Positions 16,606 through 25,453 of a stretch of DNA of 64,000 nucleotides are shown here, one piece after another. Below the pieces are notes generated by a model. It saw only the letters and a program-made list of their open reading frames with translations. It searched no databases and had not been told where the DNA came from. Source of the DNA: DATARH01 sp036268425 (GTDB lineage: Bacteria > Pseudomonadota > Alphaproteobacteria > ATCC43930 > CGMCC-115725). Within the stretch, counting starts at the first letter, position 1. Each line of letters opens with the position of its first letter. Position numbers and translations under genes: made by a program. The stretch is from contig DATAUE010000175.1 of assembly GCA_036268425.1 (NCBI GenBank), positions 24,695-88,694 on the forward strand. Reading direction: 5' to 3'.

Positions 16606-17336
16606 TGCGAGATGGTGATGCCGAGCACGCGGGCGAGAAACGTCAACAGCTCGATGCCGAGGCCCGGATGAAAGCGGCCCGCCTGTCGCGTGCCGATGCA
16701 CAGCAACCCGGCCGGCGACCCCCGGCCAAATCCGATGCGCAGCAATGCCTGCGAGCGCACCAGCCCCGCGGCGCTGCCGAACAATGCCGGATCGCCGGCC
16801 TCGTCGGCGCGCATCGCGGCCGGCCGGTCGGCCCCGAGCAGCCCGTCGATCTCGCCTTCTTTCAGCAGATGGATGCCCTGCCGCGCCAACCGCCCGGCTG
16901 GTGCCGTCGTGCTTTCGACCGCAATCGTCACGACATCGACATCGAGCAGAACCGCGAGATCGGTCGTCACTGTCTGTAACAGTTGCTCGAAGCTCGGCGC
17001 CGCCAGGATCGCGACCGCCGCCTTGTGCACTCGGCTTTGACTCGCCAGATTGCCACGGCTGGCCGCAATCAGGGTGCGGTGTTCGATATTGAGCCGCGAC
17101 AGGTCACGGCGCAGCCGTTCGATCTGGAAATGCTGAAAATCGACGACTTGTTCGCCGACCTCCCGGGTCGGGGCACGCAACAGGCGCAGCGCTTCGGGAT
17201 GGCGGTCGAGAAAGTCAGGATGGCGGCGCAGATAGGCAAGAACATCGCGGCCAGTGGTCTCGGCCGCGGGTTCGGGCGGCGGAATCGGGGTCGGCACGCG
17301 GCCGATATGTGGCTTGTCGCGCGGACGATCGACCAC
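16584..17336 (-). CDS. DUF484 family protein
   Basis: 250 residues with a GTG start at 17336. The first ~35 residues are Pro-rich and variable. Then the DUF484 core begins with DVLAYLRRHPDFLDRHPEALRLL, a coiled-coil-like segment (VVDFQHFQIERLRRDLSRLN) and a GAF-like domain to the end. The molecular function is not established. It is translationally coupled with xerC downstream and divergent from priA upstream, so it probably belongs to a chromosome-maintenance unit. Confidence 0.9.
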   Translation of the reverse strand: MVDRPRDKPHIGRVPTPIPPPEPAAETTGRDVLAYLRRHPDFLDRHPEALRLLRAPTREVGEQVVDFQHFQIERLRRDLSRLNIEHRTLIAASRGNLASQSRVHKAAVAILAAPSFEQLLQTVTTDLAVLLDVDVVTIAVESTTAPAGRLARQGIHLLKEGEIDGLLGADRPAAMRADEAGDPALFGSAAGLVRSQALLRIGFGRGSPAGLLCIGTRQAGRFHPGLGIELLTFLARVLGITISQWLSPTH

Positions 17337-17478
17337 GACGCGGCTACCTCGCCTCTCGGGGTGGCGAGCGCAGGCGGCGAACAGCGGAACACGACGTGAT
17401 CATCAACCAGTATCCAAAACCTGAACCGCACCCGGTGAGCCTACTTTCGCTGCGCGATGCGCGCCGGCTGACCGAGCG

Positions 17479-19767
17479 GTGAGTGTAGCGGTGCCCGATA
17501 GCCCTGCCAACTGCCGCACCATCGGCGACGCCGCGACGGCCGGGCGCGCGGTGCGTGTCATGCTGCCCTTGCCCTTGCGCGAGCCGCTTGATTACGCGGT
17601 ACCCGAGGGTGAACCCATGCCGCCGGCGGGCACCTTTGTTCGCGTGACGCTGGGGCCGCGGCGACTGGTCGGGGTGGTGTGGGACGGGGAATCGCCGTCC
17701 GAGCCGCCGGTGGAACGCCTGACGCCGGACCGGTTGAAGCCGGATTGGTTGAAGCCGGTAGGGGAAATTCTGCCGACGCCGCCGTTGCGGCCCGAGCTGC
17801 GCCGGTTTGTCGATCGCGTCGCGTCGTACACGCTGGCACCGCCCGGTGCGGTCTTGCGCATGGCGATGAGTGTGCCCGACGCGCTGCTGCCGCCACCCCC
17901 GCGCCGGGTTTGCACCGTGTCTCCCGCCGGGCTGGCCGTCCTAGCCGACCCTGATGCTGCGAAAAAACTGACGGTGGCGCGCCGCGGCGTGCTTGAAGCG
18001 CTGCGCGATGGCGGTGCCTGTTCCGCTACCGAGGCGGCACGCCGGGGGGGATGCGGCGTCGGCGTGGTGCGCGGGCTGATCGCCGCCGGTCAGATCGGCG
18101 AGCAACTGTTGCCCGGCGAAACGCCAACGCCCCCGCCCGGCCTGTGGGAAACGCCGGGACCGGCGCTGTCGCCCGATCAGGCGGCGGCCGCGGCGCGGCT
18201 GGTCGAGCGCACCGAAACCGGCGGGTTCAGCGTGTCGGTGCTCGATGGCGTCACCGGATCAGGCAAGACCGAGACGTATTTTGCGGCGATCGCGGCCGCG
18301 ATGGTCGCGGGGCATCAGGTGCTGGTGCTGCTGCCGGAGATCGCACTCGGCGCGCAATGGCTCGACCGCTTCCGCCGCCGGTTCGGCACGATGCCGGTGG
18401 AATGGCATTCCGATATCTCGCAGGCCGCTCGGCGCGATGCATGGCGCGCCGTCGCCAGCGGTGCCGCCCGTGTCGTCGTCGGGGCGCGTTCGGCCTTGTT
18501 TCTGCCGTTCCCCGATCTCGGGCTGATCGTCGTCGATGAGGAACACGACCCGTCTTACAAGCAGGATGACGGCGTCTGCTATCAGGCACGCGATATGGCG
18601 GTGCTGCGGGCGTCGCTGGCGCGCATCCCGATCGTGCTGGTGTCGGCGACCCCGTCGCTGGAAACCGTCGTCAATGTCGCGCGCGACCGCTACGAGCGGG
18701 TGCATCTGCCGCGGCGCCATGCGGAGGCGGCGCTGCCGGATATTTCGCTGATCGATATGCGCCGGCAACGGATCGAGCCTGGGCGATTTCTGTCGCCGCC
18801 GCTGGTTGCGGCAATCGAGGAGACGCTGGCGGCGCAGGAGCAGGTGCTGCTGTTTCTCAACCGCCGCGGTTACGCGCCCCTGACCCTGTGCCGCGCCTGC
18901 GGGCATCGCCTGCAATGCCCGAGCTGCACCGCCTGGCTGGTCGAGCATCGCTTTACCGGGCGGCTGCAATGCCACCATTGCGGCTATGCCATGCCGGTGC
19001 CCGCGGTGTGCCCCGAGTGCCTTGCCGCGGGGACGCTGGTGCCGTGCGGTCCCGGCGTCGAGCGCTTGAAGGAGGAGGTTGCGGCGCGCTTTCCCGAGGC
19101 GCGCACCGCGCTGATGGTCAGCGACTTGTTGCCGGGGCCGCATGCCGCCGCCGACCTTGCCGCGGCGATGGTCGCGCATCGCTATGATTTACTGATCGGC
19201 ACGCAGATCGTCGCCAAGGGGCATCACTTCCCGATGCTGACGCTGGTTGGGGTGGTGGATGCCGATCTCGGCATGACCGGGGGCGATCTGCGGGCCGCCG
19301 AGCGCACCTACCAGCTTTTGCATCAGGTTGCCGGGCGCGCCGGCCGTGCCGAACGGCCGGGGCGGGTGCTGCTGCAAACCTATATGCCGGAGCAGCCGGT
19401 CATGCGGGCCCTGGCGGCCGGCGATCGCGACGGGTTTCTTGCCGCCGAGGCTGCGTCGCGGCGGCAGGGCGGGCTGCCGCCGTTTGGCCGGCTGGCGGCG
19501 TTGATCGTCAGCGCCGCCGATGCCGACGCCGCCGATTTCGCCGCGACCGCCTTGTCGCGTGCCGCACCGCAACTGCCCGGCCTCGCAGTGCTGGGGCCGG
19601 CCCCGGCGCCGCTGGCGATCCTGCGCGGCCGCCACCGGCGCCGCTTTCTGGTCAAGGCGGAACGCTCGGTCAATCTGCAAGCGGTGTTGCGCGAGTGGCT
19701 CGGCCGAATCCGTCTGACCGGCTCGACGCGGTTGCAGGTCGATATCGACCCTTACGGATTTTCATAA
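17479..19767 (+). CDS. priA: Primosomal helicase PriA
   Basis: 762 residues from GTG 17479. The N-terminal 3'-DNA-binding region (LPLPLREPLDYAVPEG) is followed by a superfamily 2 helicase: Walker A GVTGSGKT at about 257-264, LPEIALG, the Walker B DEEH box near 353 and helicase motifs up to QVAGRAGRAERPG. Between the two helicase lobes lies the zinc-binding Cys cluster (CRACGHRLQCPSC, CHHCG, CPEC). PriA reloads the replisome at stalled forks. It is divergent from DUF484-xerC and convergent with the HAD gene, with a hairpin repeat between them. Confidence 0.96.
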   Translation: MSVAVPDSPANCRTIGDAATAGRAVRVMLPLPLREPLDYAVPEGEPMPPAGTFVRVTLGPRRLVGVVWDGESPSEPPVERLTPDRLKPDWLKPVGEILPTPPLRPELRRFVDRVASYTLAPPGAVLRMAMSVPDALLPPPPRRVCTVSPAGLAVLADPDAAKKLTVARRGVLEALRDGGACSATEAARRGGCGVGVVRGLIAAGQIGEQLLPGETPTPPPGLWETPGPALSPDQAAAAARLVERTETGGFSVSVLDGVTGSGKTETYFAAIAAAMVAGHQVLVLLPEIALGAQWLDRFRRRFGTMPVEWHSDISQAARRDAWRAVASGAARVVVGARSALFLPFPDLGLIVVDEEHDPSYKQDDGVCYQARDMAVLRASLARIPIVLVSATPSLETVVNVARDRYERVHLPRRHAEAALPDISLIDMRRQRIEPGRFLSPPLVAAIEETLAAQEQVLLFLNRRGYAPLTLCRACGHRLQCPSCTAWLVEHRFTGRLQCHHCGYAMPVPAVCPECLAAGTLVPCGPGVERLKEEVAARFPEARTALMVSDLLPGPHAAADLAAAMVAHRYDLLIGTQIVAKGHHFPMLTLVGVVDADLGMTGGDLRAAERTYQLLHQVAGRAGRAERPGRVLLQTYMPEQPVMRALAAGDRDGFLAAEAASRRQGGLPPFGRLAALIVSAADADAADFAATALSRAAPQLPGLAVLGPAPAPLAILRGRHRRRFLVKAERSVNLQAVLREWLGRIRLTGSTRLQVDIDPYGFS

Positions 19768-19779
19768 CCGGCGCTGCCT

Positions 19780-19806
19780 GGTGGGTTTCGCTGCGCTGCA
19801 CCCACC
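19780..19806. terminator. Hairpin repeat between convergent priA and HAD genes
   Basis: GGTGGGT (19780-19786) pairs with ACCCACC (19800-19806) over a 13-nt loop that itself is GC-rich and self-complementary (GCTGCGC). It has the look of a dispersed 'GGTGGGTTTCGCTGCG'-type element found between convergent genes. A second copy cannot be shown inside this window. It probably acts as a bidirectional terminator or RNA-stabilising hairpin. Confidence 0.5.
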
Positions 19807-19820
19807 GAATGCACGCTAGA

Positions 19821-20687
19821 TTACCAGGCGAAACCCGCCGTGACCGCGATCGGCGCGGTCTTGAGCGACGCGACGGCGGTGGCGACGCGGGCCGGATCGA
19901 GCCGACCCTCGGTCGTGAACTCGGCAAGATGGATGCCGCTGGCGACCAGAAGGCTGTCGATCCCCGCCGCCACGGCGCCGGCAATATCGGTGCGCAGGCT
20001 GTCGCCGATCGCCAGGATACGGCGCCGATCGGCGATGCCGAGCAGCGTCAGGCAGCTATCGTAAACGGAAGGATAGGGTTTGCCGTGCCAGCGCACCCGG
20101 CCGCCGATGGCCTCGTAATGCTCGGCGAGCGCGCCGGCGCACAAGGCCGGCTTGCCGCCGTGGACCACCACGAGATCGGGGTTGGCGCAGACCATCGGCA
20201 AGTCGCGTTCGCGCGCGGCAGCGAATATCGGCGCGTAATCCTCGATCGTGTCGTCCCATTCGGCGGGGCCGGTGTTGAGGATGAAATCGGCCTCCGCCGG
20301 CGTCGTGACAAAGGTGAGGTCAAGGCCTTCGCGTATTTCGAGGTCGCGGTCGGAGCCGATATGCAGGCAATGCCGGCCGAGCGCCGCGTAGAACGGCTCG
20401 TCACGCCGCGATAAATATCGCCACGCTTCTTCGCCTGACGACATGACGCCGTGAAACAGCGTGTCGGGCACGCCGATCCCGGCAATGCGCCGCACTACGT
20501 CGTCGGCGCGGCGGGGCGCGTTCGACAGCAACACCAGCCGCTTGCCGGCGCCGAGCAGCCGCTCCATGCAGTCGAGCACACCCGGAAACGGCGCGACCCC
20601 GTCATGCACGACTCCCCATAAATCGAGAATGAAGCCGTCATAACGCGGTGCCAATTCGCGCATGCCGTCGATCACGCGGATCGTCAT
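19821..20687 (-). CDS. HAD-superfamily class IIA hydrolase (TIGR01459 type)
   Basis: 288 residues from ATG 20687, 22 nt after pyrD; a GTG further upstream would overlap pyrD. Motif I is DGFILDLWGVVHDG (nucleophile Asp within DLWG), motif II LVLLSNAPRR, and motif III/IV KPYPSVYD with ILAIGDSLRTDIAGA. These are the class IIA layout of NagD-like sugar or nucleotide phosphatases. The TIGR01459 group is conserved in alphaproteobacteria with no proven substrate. It is the last gene of a dapB, hydratase, pyrD, HAD run on the minus strand. Confidence 0.87.
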   Translation of the reverse strand: MTIRVIDGMRELAPRYDGFILDLWGVVHDGVAPFPGVLDCMERLLGAGKRLVLLSNAPRRADDVVRRIAGIGVPDTLFHGVMSSGEEAWRYLSRRDEPFYAALGRHCLHIGSDRDLEIREGLDLTFVTTPAEADFILNTGPAEWDDTIEDYAPIFAAARERDLPMVCANPDLVVVHGGKPALCAGALAEHYEAIGGRVRWHGKPYPSVYDSCLTLLGIADRRRILAIGDSLRTDIAGAVAAGIDSLLVASGIHLAEFTTEGRLDPARVATAVASLKTAPIAVTAGFAW

Positions 20688-20709
20688 GTCTGCTGGTTTC
20701 CCGTAGCAA

Positions 20710-21765
20710 TTATCGTGTGTTGGCACCGACTGCGTCGGCGATCGAGGCGAACCCGTCGCGATGCAGCATATCCGCCAGCCCCGATTTTATCTGGCCGAGC
20801 AATGCCGGCCCGGCAAAGACCAGGGCCGTGTAAAGCTGCACCAGCGACGCGCCGGCTCGGATTTTGGCATAGGCATCAGCCGCGCTCGCAATGCCGCCGA
20901 CCCCGACGAGCGGCAACCGGCCTTCGGTCAGCCGGTACATTTCGGCGACCAGGGCGGTGGATGCGCCAAAAAGCGGGCGTCCGCTAAGACCGCCGGCCTC
21001 TGCCGCGTCCGGGCTGTGCAACCCCGGCGGCCGTGCCACGGTCGTATTGGCGATGACAATGCCGTCGACGCCGGTGGCGAGTGCGACGGCAGCGATGTCG
21101 GCGCGCTCGTCGGGCGTCAGGTCGGGCGCGATCTTGACCAGCAGCGGCACCCGCGCGCCGGTCGCATCACGGGCCGCGAGAAGCTGGGTCAGCAAATCTT
21201 CGAGCACGGCGCGGGCCTGCAGGTCGCGCAGCCCCGGCGTGTTCGGCGACGAGACGTTGATCACCAGGTAATCGGCCAGCGCCGCGGCCCGCTGGACGCC
21301 TTCGATGTAGTCGGCCGCCGCATCGGTGCTGTCGCGGTTTTTGCCGACATTGACGCCGACGATGCCGCGTCCGTCCGGCCTGGCTTGCAACCGGGCAACC
21401 GCGCCGTCGAGGCCGCCGCTGTTGAACCCCATGCGATTGATCAGCGCTGCGTCGGCGTCGAGCCGAAACACCCGCGGCTTGGGATTGCCCGGTTGCGGCC
21501 GTGGCGTCACCGTGCCGACCTCGGTAAAGCCGAAGCCGAGCCGCAACAGCGCGTCAGGCACCTCGGCGTCTTTGTCAAATCCGGCAGCGACGCCGACCGG
21601 GTTGCGGAAGTCGCGCCCCCATAAGCGTTGCCCCAGAATCGGCGGGTCGGCCTGACGCGCAGCGCCACCCAGCCCCGCCGCCAAAGCCCGGATCGTCAGC
21701 CGGTGTGCCGCCTCGGGCGGCAGAGTGTGCAACAAGGGGCGGATAAGCCCGTAGAAATCGGGCAC
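20710..21765 (-). CDS. pyrD: Dihydroorotate dehydrogenase (quinone), class 2
   Basis: 351 residues from GTG 21765, where the expected YGLIRPLL membrane helix begins; a longer frame to 21831 would overlap the upstream gene. Class 2 signatures: GVAAGFDKDAE, NRMGFNS, GVNVGKN, catalytic Ser in INVSSPNTPGL, KIAPDL, TTVARP and GVGGI near the FMN phosphate. It oxidises dihydroorotate to orotate in pyrimidine synthesis at the inner membrane. No strong ribosome site precedes the GTG, and coupling to the hydratase gene 13 nt upstream is likely. Confidence 0.94.
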   Translation of the reverse strand: MPDFYGLIRPLLHTLPPEAAHRLTIRALAAGLGGAARQADPPILGQRLWGRDFRNPVGVAAGFDKDAEVPDALLRLGFGFTEVGTVTPRPQPGNPKPRVFRLDADAALINRMGFNSGGLDGAVARLQARPDGRGIVGVNVGKNRDSTDAAADYIEGVQRAAALADYLVINVSSPNTPGLRDLQARAVLEDLLTQLLAARDATGARVPLLVKIAPDLTPDERADIAAVALATGVDGIVIANTTVARPPGLHSPDAAEAGGLSGRPLFGASTALVAEMYRLTEGRLPLVGVGGIASAADAYAKIRAGASLVQLYTALVFAGPALLGQIKSGLADMLHRDGFASIADAVGANTR

Positions 21766-21778
21766 GCGTCGTGCGGGA

Positions 21779-22564
21779 TCAGATCGCGACGAGTTCGGCG
21801 GTGCCGAGCCCGGCGACCTCGACGATTGCATGGTCGCCGGGGTTGGGGAACTGGATCGGCACCATGCTGCCGGTCAGCACCACCATGCCGCGCTTTAGCG
21901 GCCGGCCCATCGCGGCGCATTTATTGGCGAGCCATGCCAGCGCGTTCAGCGGGTTGCCCATGACGTCGCCGCCGTGCCCGCTGCCGATCTCGCGTCCGTT
22001 GATCGTGAGTCGGGCGGCGGCTTTCGCCAGATCGACGGCCCGCCAATCGGTGACCGGCGCCCCGAGCACCGCACCGGCATTCCACACATTGCCGGCAACC
22101 ATCGCCGCCGCGCTGAGCCGCTTGTAATCGTGCCGCAAATCCTCCAGCACCTCGATCGCTGCCATGCAGGCATCGACCGCGGCGCCCACCCGGTTGCGGT
22201 CGCCGCCTTGCGGCAGGTCCTCACCGAGCCGCACCGCGATCTCGGTTTCGATGCCGAGACGGCAGTAATCGGCGGTCTTCAGTTCGGCGCGCGGCTGGTG
22301 CACTTCCTTGGCGAAGATTGCCCCAAAGCACGGTTCATCGACACCGCACAGTTTCTGCATGATCGGCGTCGTCAGCCCGATCTTGTATCCGGCAACCGCG
22401 CCGCGGCCGCGCGCGATACCGAGGGCCTCGAAGGCATCGCGGATCGCATAGGCTTCATCGAGACCGGTGGGCATCAGTTCGGGCGGCAGAATATCGGTCT
22501 GCCGGCACTCGCGAAACAGGCGGGAGATCTCCTCAGCCTTTTGCCTTACGTCGAGTGCTGCCAT
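21779..22564 (-). CDS. 2-keto-4-pentenoate hydratase / fumarylacetoacetase-fold protein
   Basis: 261 residues from ATG 22564, preceded by GAGGGG. It matches MhpD-like enzymes: helical N-terminus, GYKIGLTTPIMQKLCGVDEPCFG, a metal-binding E-x-E (GIETEIAVRLGEDL), AIEVLEDL and a C-terminal strand block (VVLTGSMVPIQFPNPGDHAIVEV). The family hydrates 2-hydroxy-dienoates from meta-cleavage of aromatics or decarboxylates related oxalocrotonates. No ring-cleavage genes are next to it, so the pathway is undefined. It sits between dapB and pyrD on the same strand. Confidence 0.85.
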   Translation of the reverse strand: MAALDVRQKAEEISRLFRECRQTDILPPELMPTGLDEAYAIRDAFEALGIARGRGAVAGYKIGLTTPIMQKLCGVDEPCFGAIFAKEVHQPRAELKTADYCRLGIETEIAVRLGEDLPQGGDRNRVGAAVDACMAAIEVLEDLRHDYKRLSAAAMVAGNVWNAGAVLGAPVTDWRAVDLAKAAARLTINGREIGSGHGGDVMGNPLNALAWLANKCAAMGRPLKRGMVVLTGSMVPIQFPNPGDHAIVEVAGLGTAELVAI

Positions 22565-22873
22565 CTGCCCGCATCCCCTCGCTGAAGCATGCAAGAATGG
22601 CGGTCGCGGCACGAAAAAGAAAGCCGAGCGCAGCCTCTATTGAAGGCGATCGTCGGCGCGCGGCCCGGTTTACGATAAAGCAGGCACGACATCTGTCCTG
22701 GCGAAATCGGTCTTTGCCAAAGCGATAAAGACGACTCGGCTCCACAAAGCCGGCTCTTCATTGGCACTATCTCGATCCCACGCCGCTCGACCAGGGTGGC
22801 CTTCGCCGGGATGACAGAATTTAGTGCTGTGCCCAATCATTTGAGCGAAATCGCTCAAGCGTGCCGAGTGTCG
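22565..22873. other. 309-bp intergenic with repeat fragment and hairpin
   Basis: No gene. 22795-22820 contains CGCCGGGATGACAGAAT, a fragment of the same type of dispersed element as at 55822-55905. An 8-bp perfect inverted repeat with 2-nt loop (TTGAGCGA at 22841-22848, TCGCTCAA at 22851-22858) lies 16 nt past the dapB stop and may be a terminator or protein site. Confidence 0.5.
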
Positions 22874-23680
22874 CTAAAGCCCAAGCACTTCTTTCATGCC
22901 GTACAGCCCCGGAGGCTGGCCGATCAGCCACAGTGCGGCGCGTACGGCGCCTTTCGAATAGATGCCGCGGTTGGTGGCGCGGTGGGTCAGTTCGAGCCGC
23001 TCGCCGATGCCGGCGAAAATCACCTGATGGTCGCCGACGGCGTCGCCGCCGCGCAGCGCGGCAAATCCGATCGTGCCGGGCTGGCGCGCGCCGGTGATAC
23101 CGTCGCGACCGCGCGTCGCGACCTCGTCCAGCGACACGCCGCGTGCTCCCGCCGCCGCGCGGCCGAGGGCGAGGGCGGTGCCGGAGGGGGCGTCGACCTT
23201 GGCGCGGTGATGCATCTCGACGATTTCGAGGTCCCAGTCGGGGCCGAGCCGCTCGGCCGCTTGCGCGACGAGGCCGAGCAGCAGATTAATGCCGAGGCTG
23301 GTGTTGGCAGCCCAGACGATCGGCACGCGCTTCGCCGCGTCGCGCACTGCCACCTCCTCGGCGGGCTGCAACGCCGTCGTGCCGATGACCATCGGCTTGC
23401 CAAGTTGGGCCGCCAGTGCGGCATGTTCGGCGGTGGCGTCCGGCGCGGTGAATTCGATTGCAACATCGCTGTCGCGCAATATCTGTTCGGCGTCATCGCC
23501 GACCGCGACGCCGACCCGCCCGATGCCGACGAGTTCTCCCAGATCCTGGCCCAACGCGGCGCTACCCGGCCTGGCCGAACCGCCAGCCAGCGCGCATCCC
23601 GGCGTGGCGACGATATCGGCGACCAGCATCCGGCCCATGCGGCCGGCGCACCCGATCACCCCGATCTTCGGCTCCGCCAT
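22874..23680 (-). CDS. dapB: 4-hydroxy-tetrahydrodipicolinate reductase
   Basis: 268 residues from ATG 23680 with GGAGG before it. Motifs: GCAGRMGRM (NAD(P)H loop), FTAPDAT, GTTAL, WAANTSLGINLL, the catalytic E-x-HH-x-x-K-x-D-x-PSGTA signature (EMHHRAKVDAPSGTA) and a C-terminal ALR block. It reduces hydroxy-tetrahydrodipicolinate in the lysine/diaminopimelate pathway, supplying peptidoglycan. It is divergent from murJ, another peptidoglycan gene. Confidence 0.96.
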   Translation of the reverse strand: MAEPKIGVIGCAGRMGRMLVADIVATPGCALAGGSARPGSAALGQDLGELVGIGRVGVAVGDDAEQILRDSDVAIEFTAPDATAEHAALAAQLGKPMVIGTTALQPAEEVAVRDAAKRVPIVWAANTSLGINLLLGLVAQAAERLGPDWDLEIVEMHHRAKVDAPSGTALALGRAAAGARGVSLDEVATRGRDGITGARQPGTIGFAALRGGDAVGDHQVIFAGIGERLELTHRATNRGIYSKGAVRAALWLIGQPPGLYGMKEVLGL

Positions 23681-23829
23681 CCCCACCTCCTGTTTTCGCC
23701 GATCCGGCGCCATCACCAATCCAGCGCTTCATACGAATAGCGCCGTTGCCTGATTGTCGCCATCGAGACTCGGCAAACCCGCCGAGCGGCGTTTCATACG
23801 CCGGGTTTTTCGGCTACACCCGGCGCGAC

Positions 23830-25386
23830 ATGGCACTGCTTCGCTCGGTTGCAACGGTCGGCTCCTATACTCTGGTAAGTCGCCTGCTCGGTTTTGTCCG
23901 CGATATCCTGACCGCGGCTATTCTGGGTGCCGGACCGGTGGCGGATGCGTTTTTTGTTGCGCAGCGCCTGCCCAATTTGTTCCGCAGCCTGTTTGCCGAG
24001 GGCGCGTTCAGTGCCGCCTTCGTGCCGCTGGCGTCGGGGGCGTTGGCGGAAGGCGGCAAGCCGGCGGTGCGGGAATTCGCCGAAGAGGCGTTTGCGGTTC
24101 TCTCGACCGCGCTGCTGGTCTTTGTGCTGCTTGGCGAAATCTTCATGCCGGCGGTGATGGCGGTGATCGCACCGGGGTTCAGCGACGACCCGGGCAAGTT
24201 CGACCTCGTTGTCGTGATGACGCGCATCACCTTTCCCTATTTGCTGTTCATCTCGCTGACCGCATTGCAGGGAGGGTTGCTCAACGCGGTCGACCGGTTT
24301 GCCGCGCCGGCGGCAACCCCGATCCTGCTGAACCTGTTTCTGATCGCCGGCCTGCTGGCGATGGCGTGGTTTGGCTGGCATGACGGGTATGCGCTGGCCT
24401 GGGCCTTGTCGGCGGCCGGCGTCGCGCAGTTTCTGTGGCTGATGGCGTCGTGCGCGCGCGCCGGGGTCGGGCTGCGGTTGCGCCTGCCGCGCCTGACGCC
24501 GCGGGTCCGCGAGACGCTGCGGATCATGGCGCCGGGCGTGTTCGGCGCCGGTGTGACGCAGATCAATCTCTTGGTCTCGACCGTGCTGGCGTCGCTGCTG
24601 CCGAGCGGGTCGATTTCGTATCTCTACTACGCTGATCGGCTGAACCAGCTGCCGCTCGGGGTCGTTGGAATTGCGGTCAGCACCGCGATCCTGCCGCCGC
24701 TGTCGCGCCATGTGCGGGCGGGTGATACTGCCGGCGCCGTGGAAACGCAAAACCGGGGCCTCGAACTGGCGCTGCTGCTGACCTTGCCGGCCGCGGCGGC
24801 GCTGATCGTACTGGCGCAGCCAATCCTCGCCGTGCTGTTCGAGCGCGGTGCGTTCGGCCCCACCGCCACCGCCGAAACCGCCGCGGCGCTTGCCGCCTAT
24901 GCTTCGGGGCTGCCGGCCTTTGTGCTGTCGAAAGTGCTGGCGCCGGGATTTTACGCACGCCGCAACACCGCGACTCCGGTCAAGGTGGCGGTCGCGGCAA
25001 TGCTGCTCAATCTCGGGCTGACGGTCGGATTGATGCAGGTATGGCAGCATGTCGGGGTGGCGATTGCGCTATCCGCCTCGGGTTGGATGCAGGCCTCGGC
25101 CTTGCTGATCCTGCTGCGGCGGCATGGCCATTTCCGGCTGGATGCCCAGGCGCGCGGCGCCGTGCCGCGGATCGCGCTGGCGACGGCCGGAATGACCGGG
25201 ATTCTGGTGATGCTGCGGTTTCTGCTGGCGCCGACCCTGGCTGGCCCCGGCCTGCTGCGCCTCGCAGCGCTGGCCGGGCTGATCGCCGCCGGGTTGTTAT
25301 CCTTCGCCGGGTTGGCGTTGGCCTTCGGGGTCAGCGATGTTCGCCGCTTGCGCGGACAGTTGCGCCGCCGACGACAAGCGGCTTGA
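23830..25386 (+). CDS. murJ: Lipid II flippase MurJ (MviN)
   Basis: 518 residues from ATG 23830; the open frame extends upstream but the MviN start (MALLRSVATVGSYTLVSRLLGFVRD) is unmistakable. About 14 hydrophobic helices follow, with the family blocks VADAFFVAQRLPNLFRSLFAEGAFSAAFVPL, LLNAVDRFAAPA and SISYLYYADRLNQLPLGVVGIAVSTAILP. It flips lipid II across the inner membrane. The upstream 150 nt are shared with the divergent dapB gene. Confidence 0.95.
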   Translation: MALLRSVATVGSYTLVSRLLGFVRDILTAAILGAGPVADAFFVAQRLPNLFRSLFAEGAFSAAFVPLASGALAEGGKPAVREFAEEAFAVLSTALLVFVLLGEIFMPAVMAVIAPGFSDDPGKFDLVVVMTRITFPYLLFISLTALQGGLLNAVDRFAAPAATPILLNLFLIAGLLAMAWFGWHDGYALAWALSAAGVAQFLWLMASCARAGVGLRLRLPRLTPRVRETLRIMAPGVFGAGVTQINLLVSTVLASLLPSGSISYLYYADRLNQLPLGVVGIAVSTAILPPLSRHVRAGDTAGAVETQNRGLELALLLTLPAAAALIVLAQPILAVLFERGAFGPTATAETAAALAAYASGLPAFVLSKVLAPGFYARRNTATPVKVAVAAMLLNLGLTVGLMQVWQHVGVAIALSASGWMQASALLILLRRHGHFRLDAQARGAVPRIALATAGMTGILVMLRFLLAPTLAGPGLLRLAALAGLIAAGLLSFAGLALAFGVSDVRRLRGQLRRRRQAA

Positions 25387-25453
25387 CCGCCAAGTCGCTT
25401 GACCAGACAGCGGGGCCGGGCTTAACAGCCGGCTATCAGCCCATCGAGGTCAC

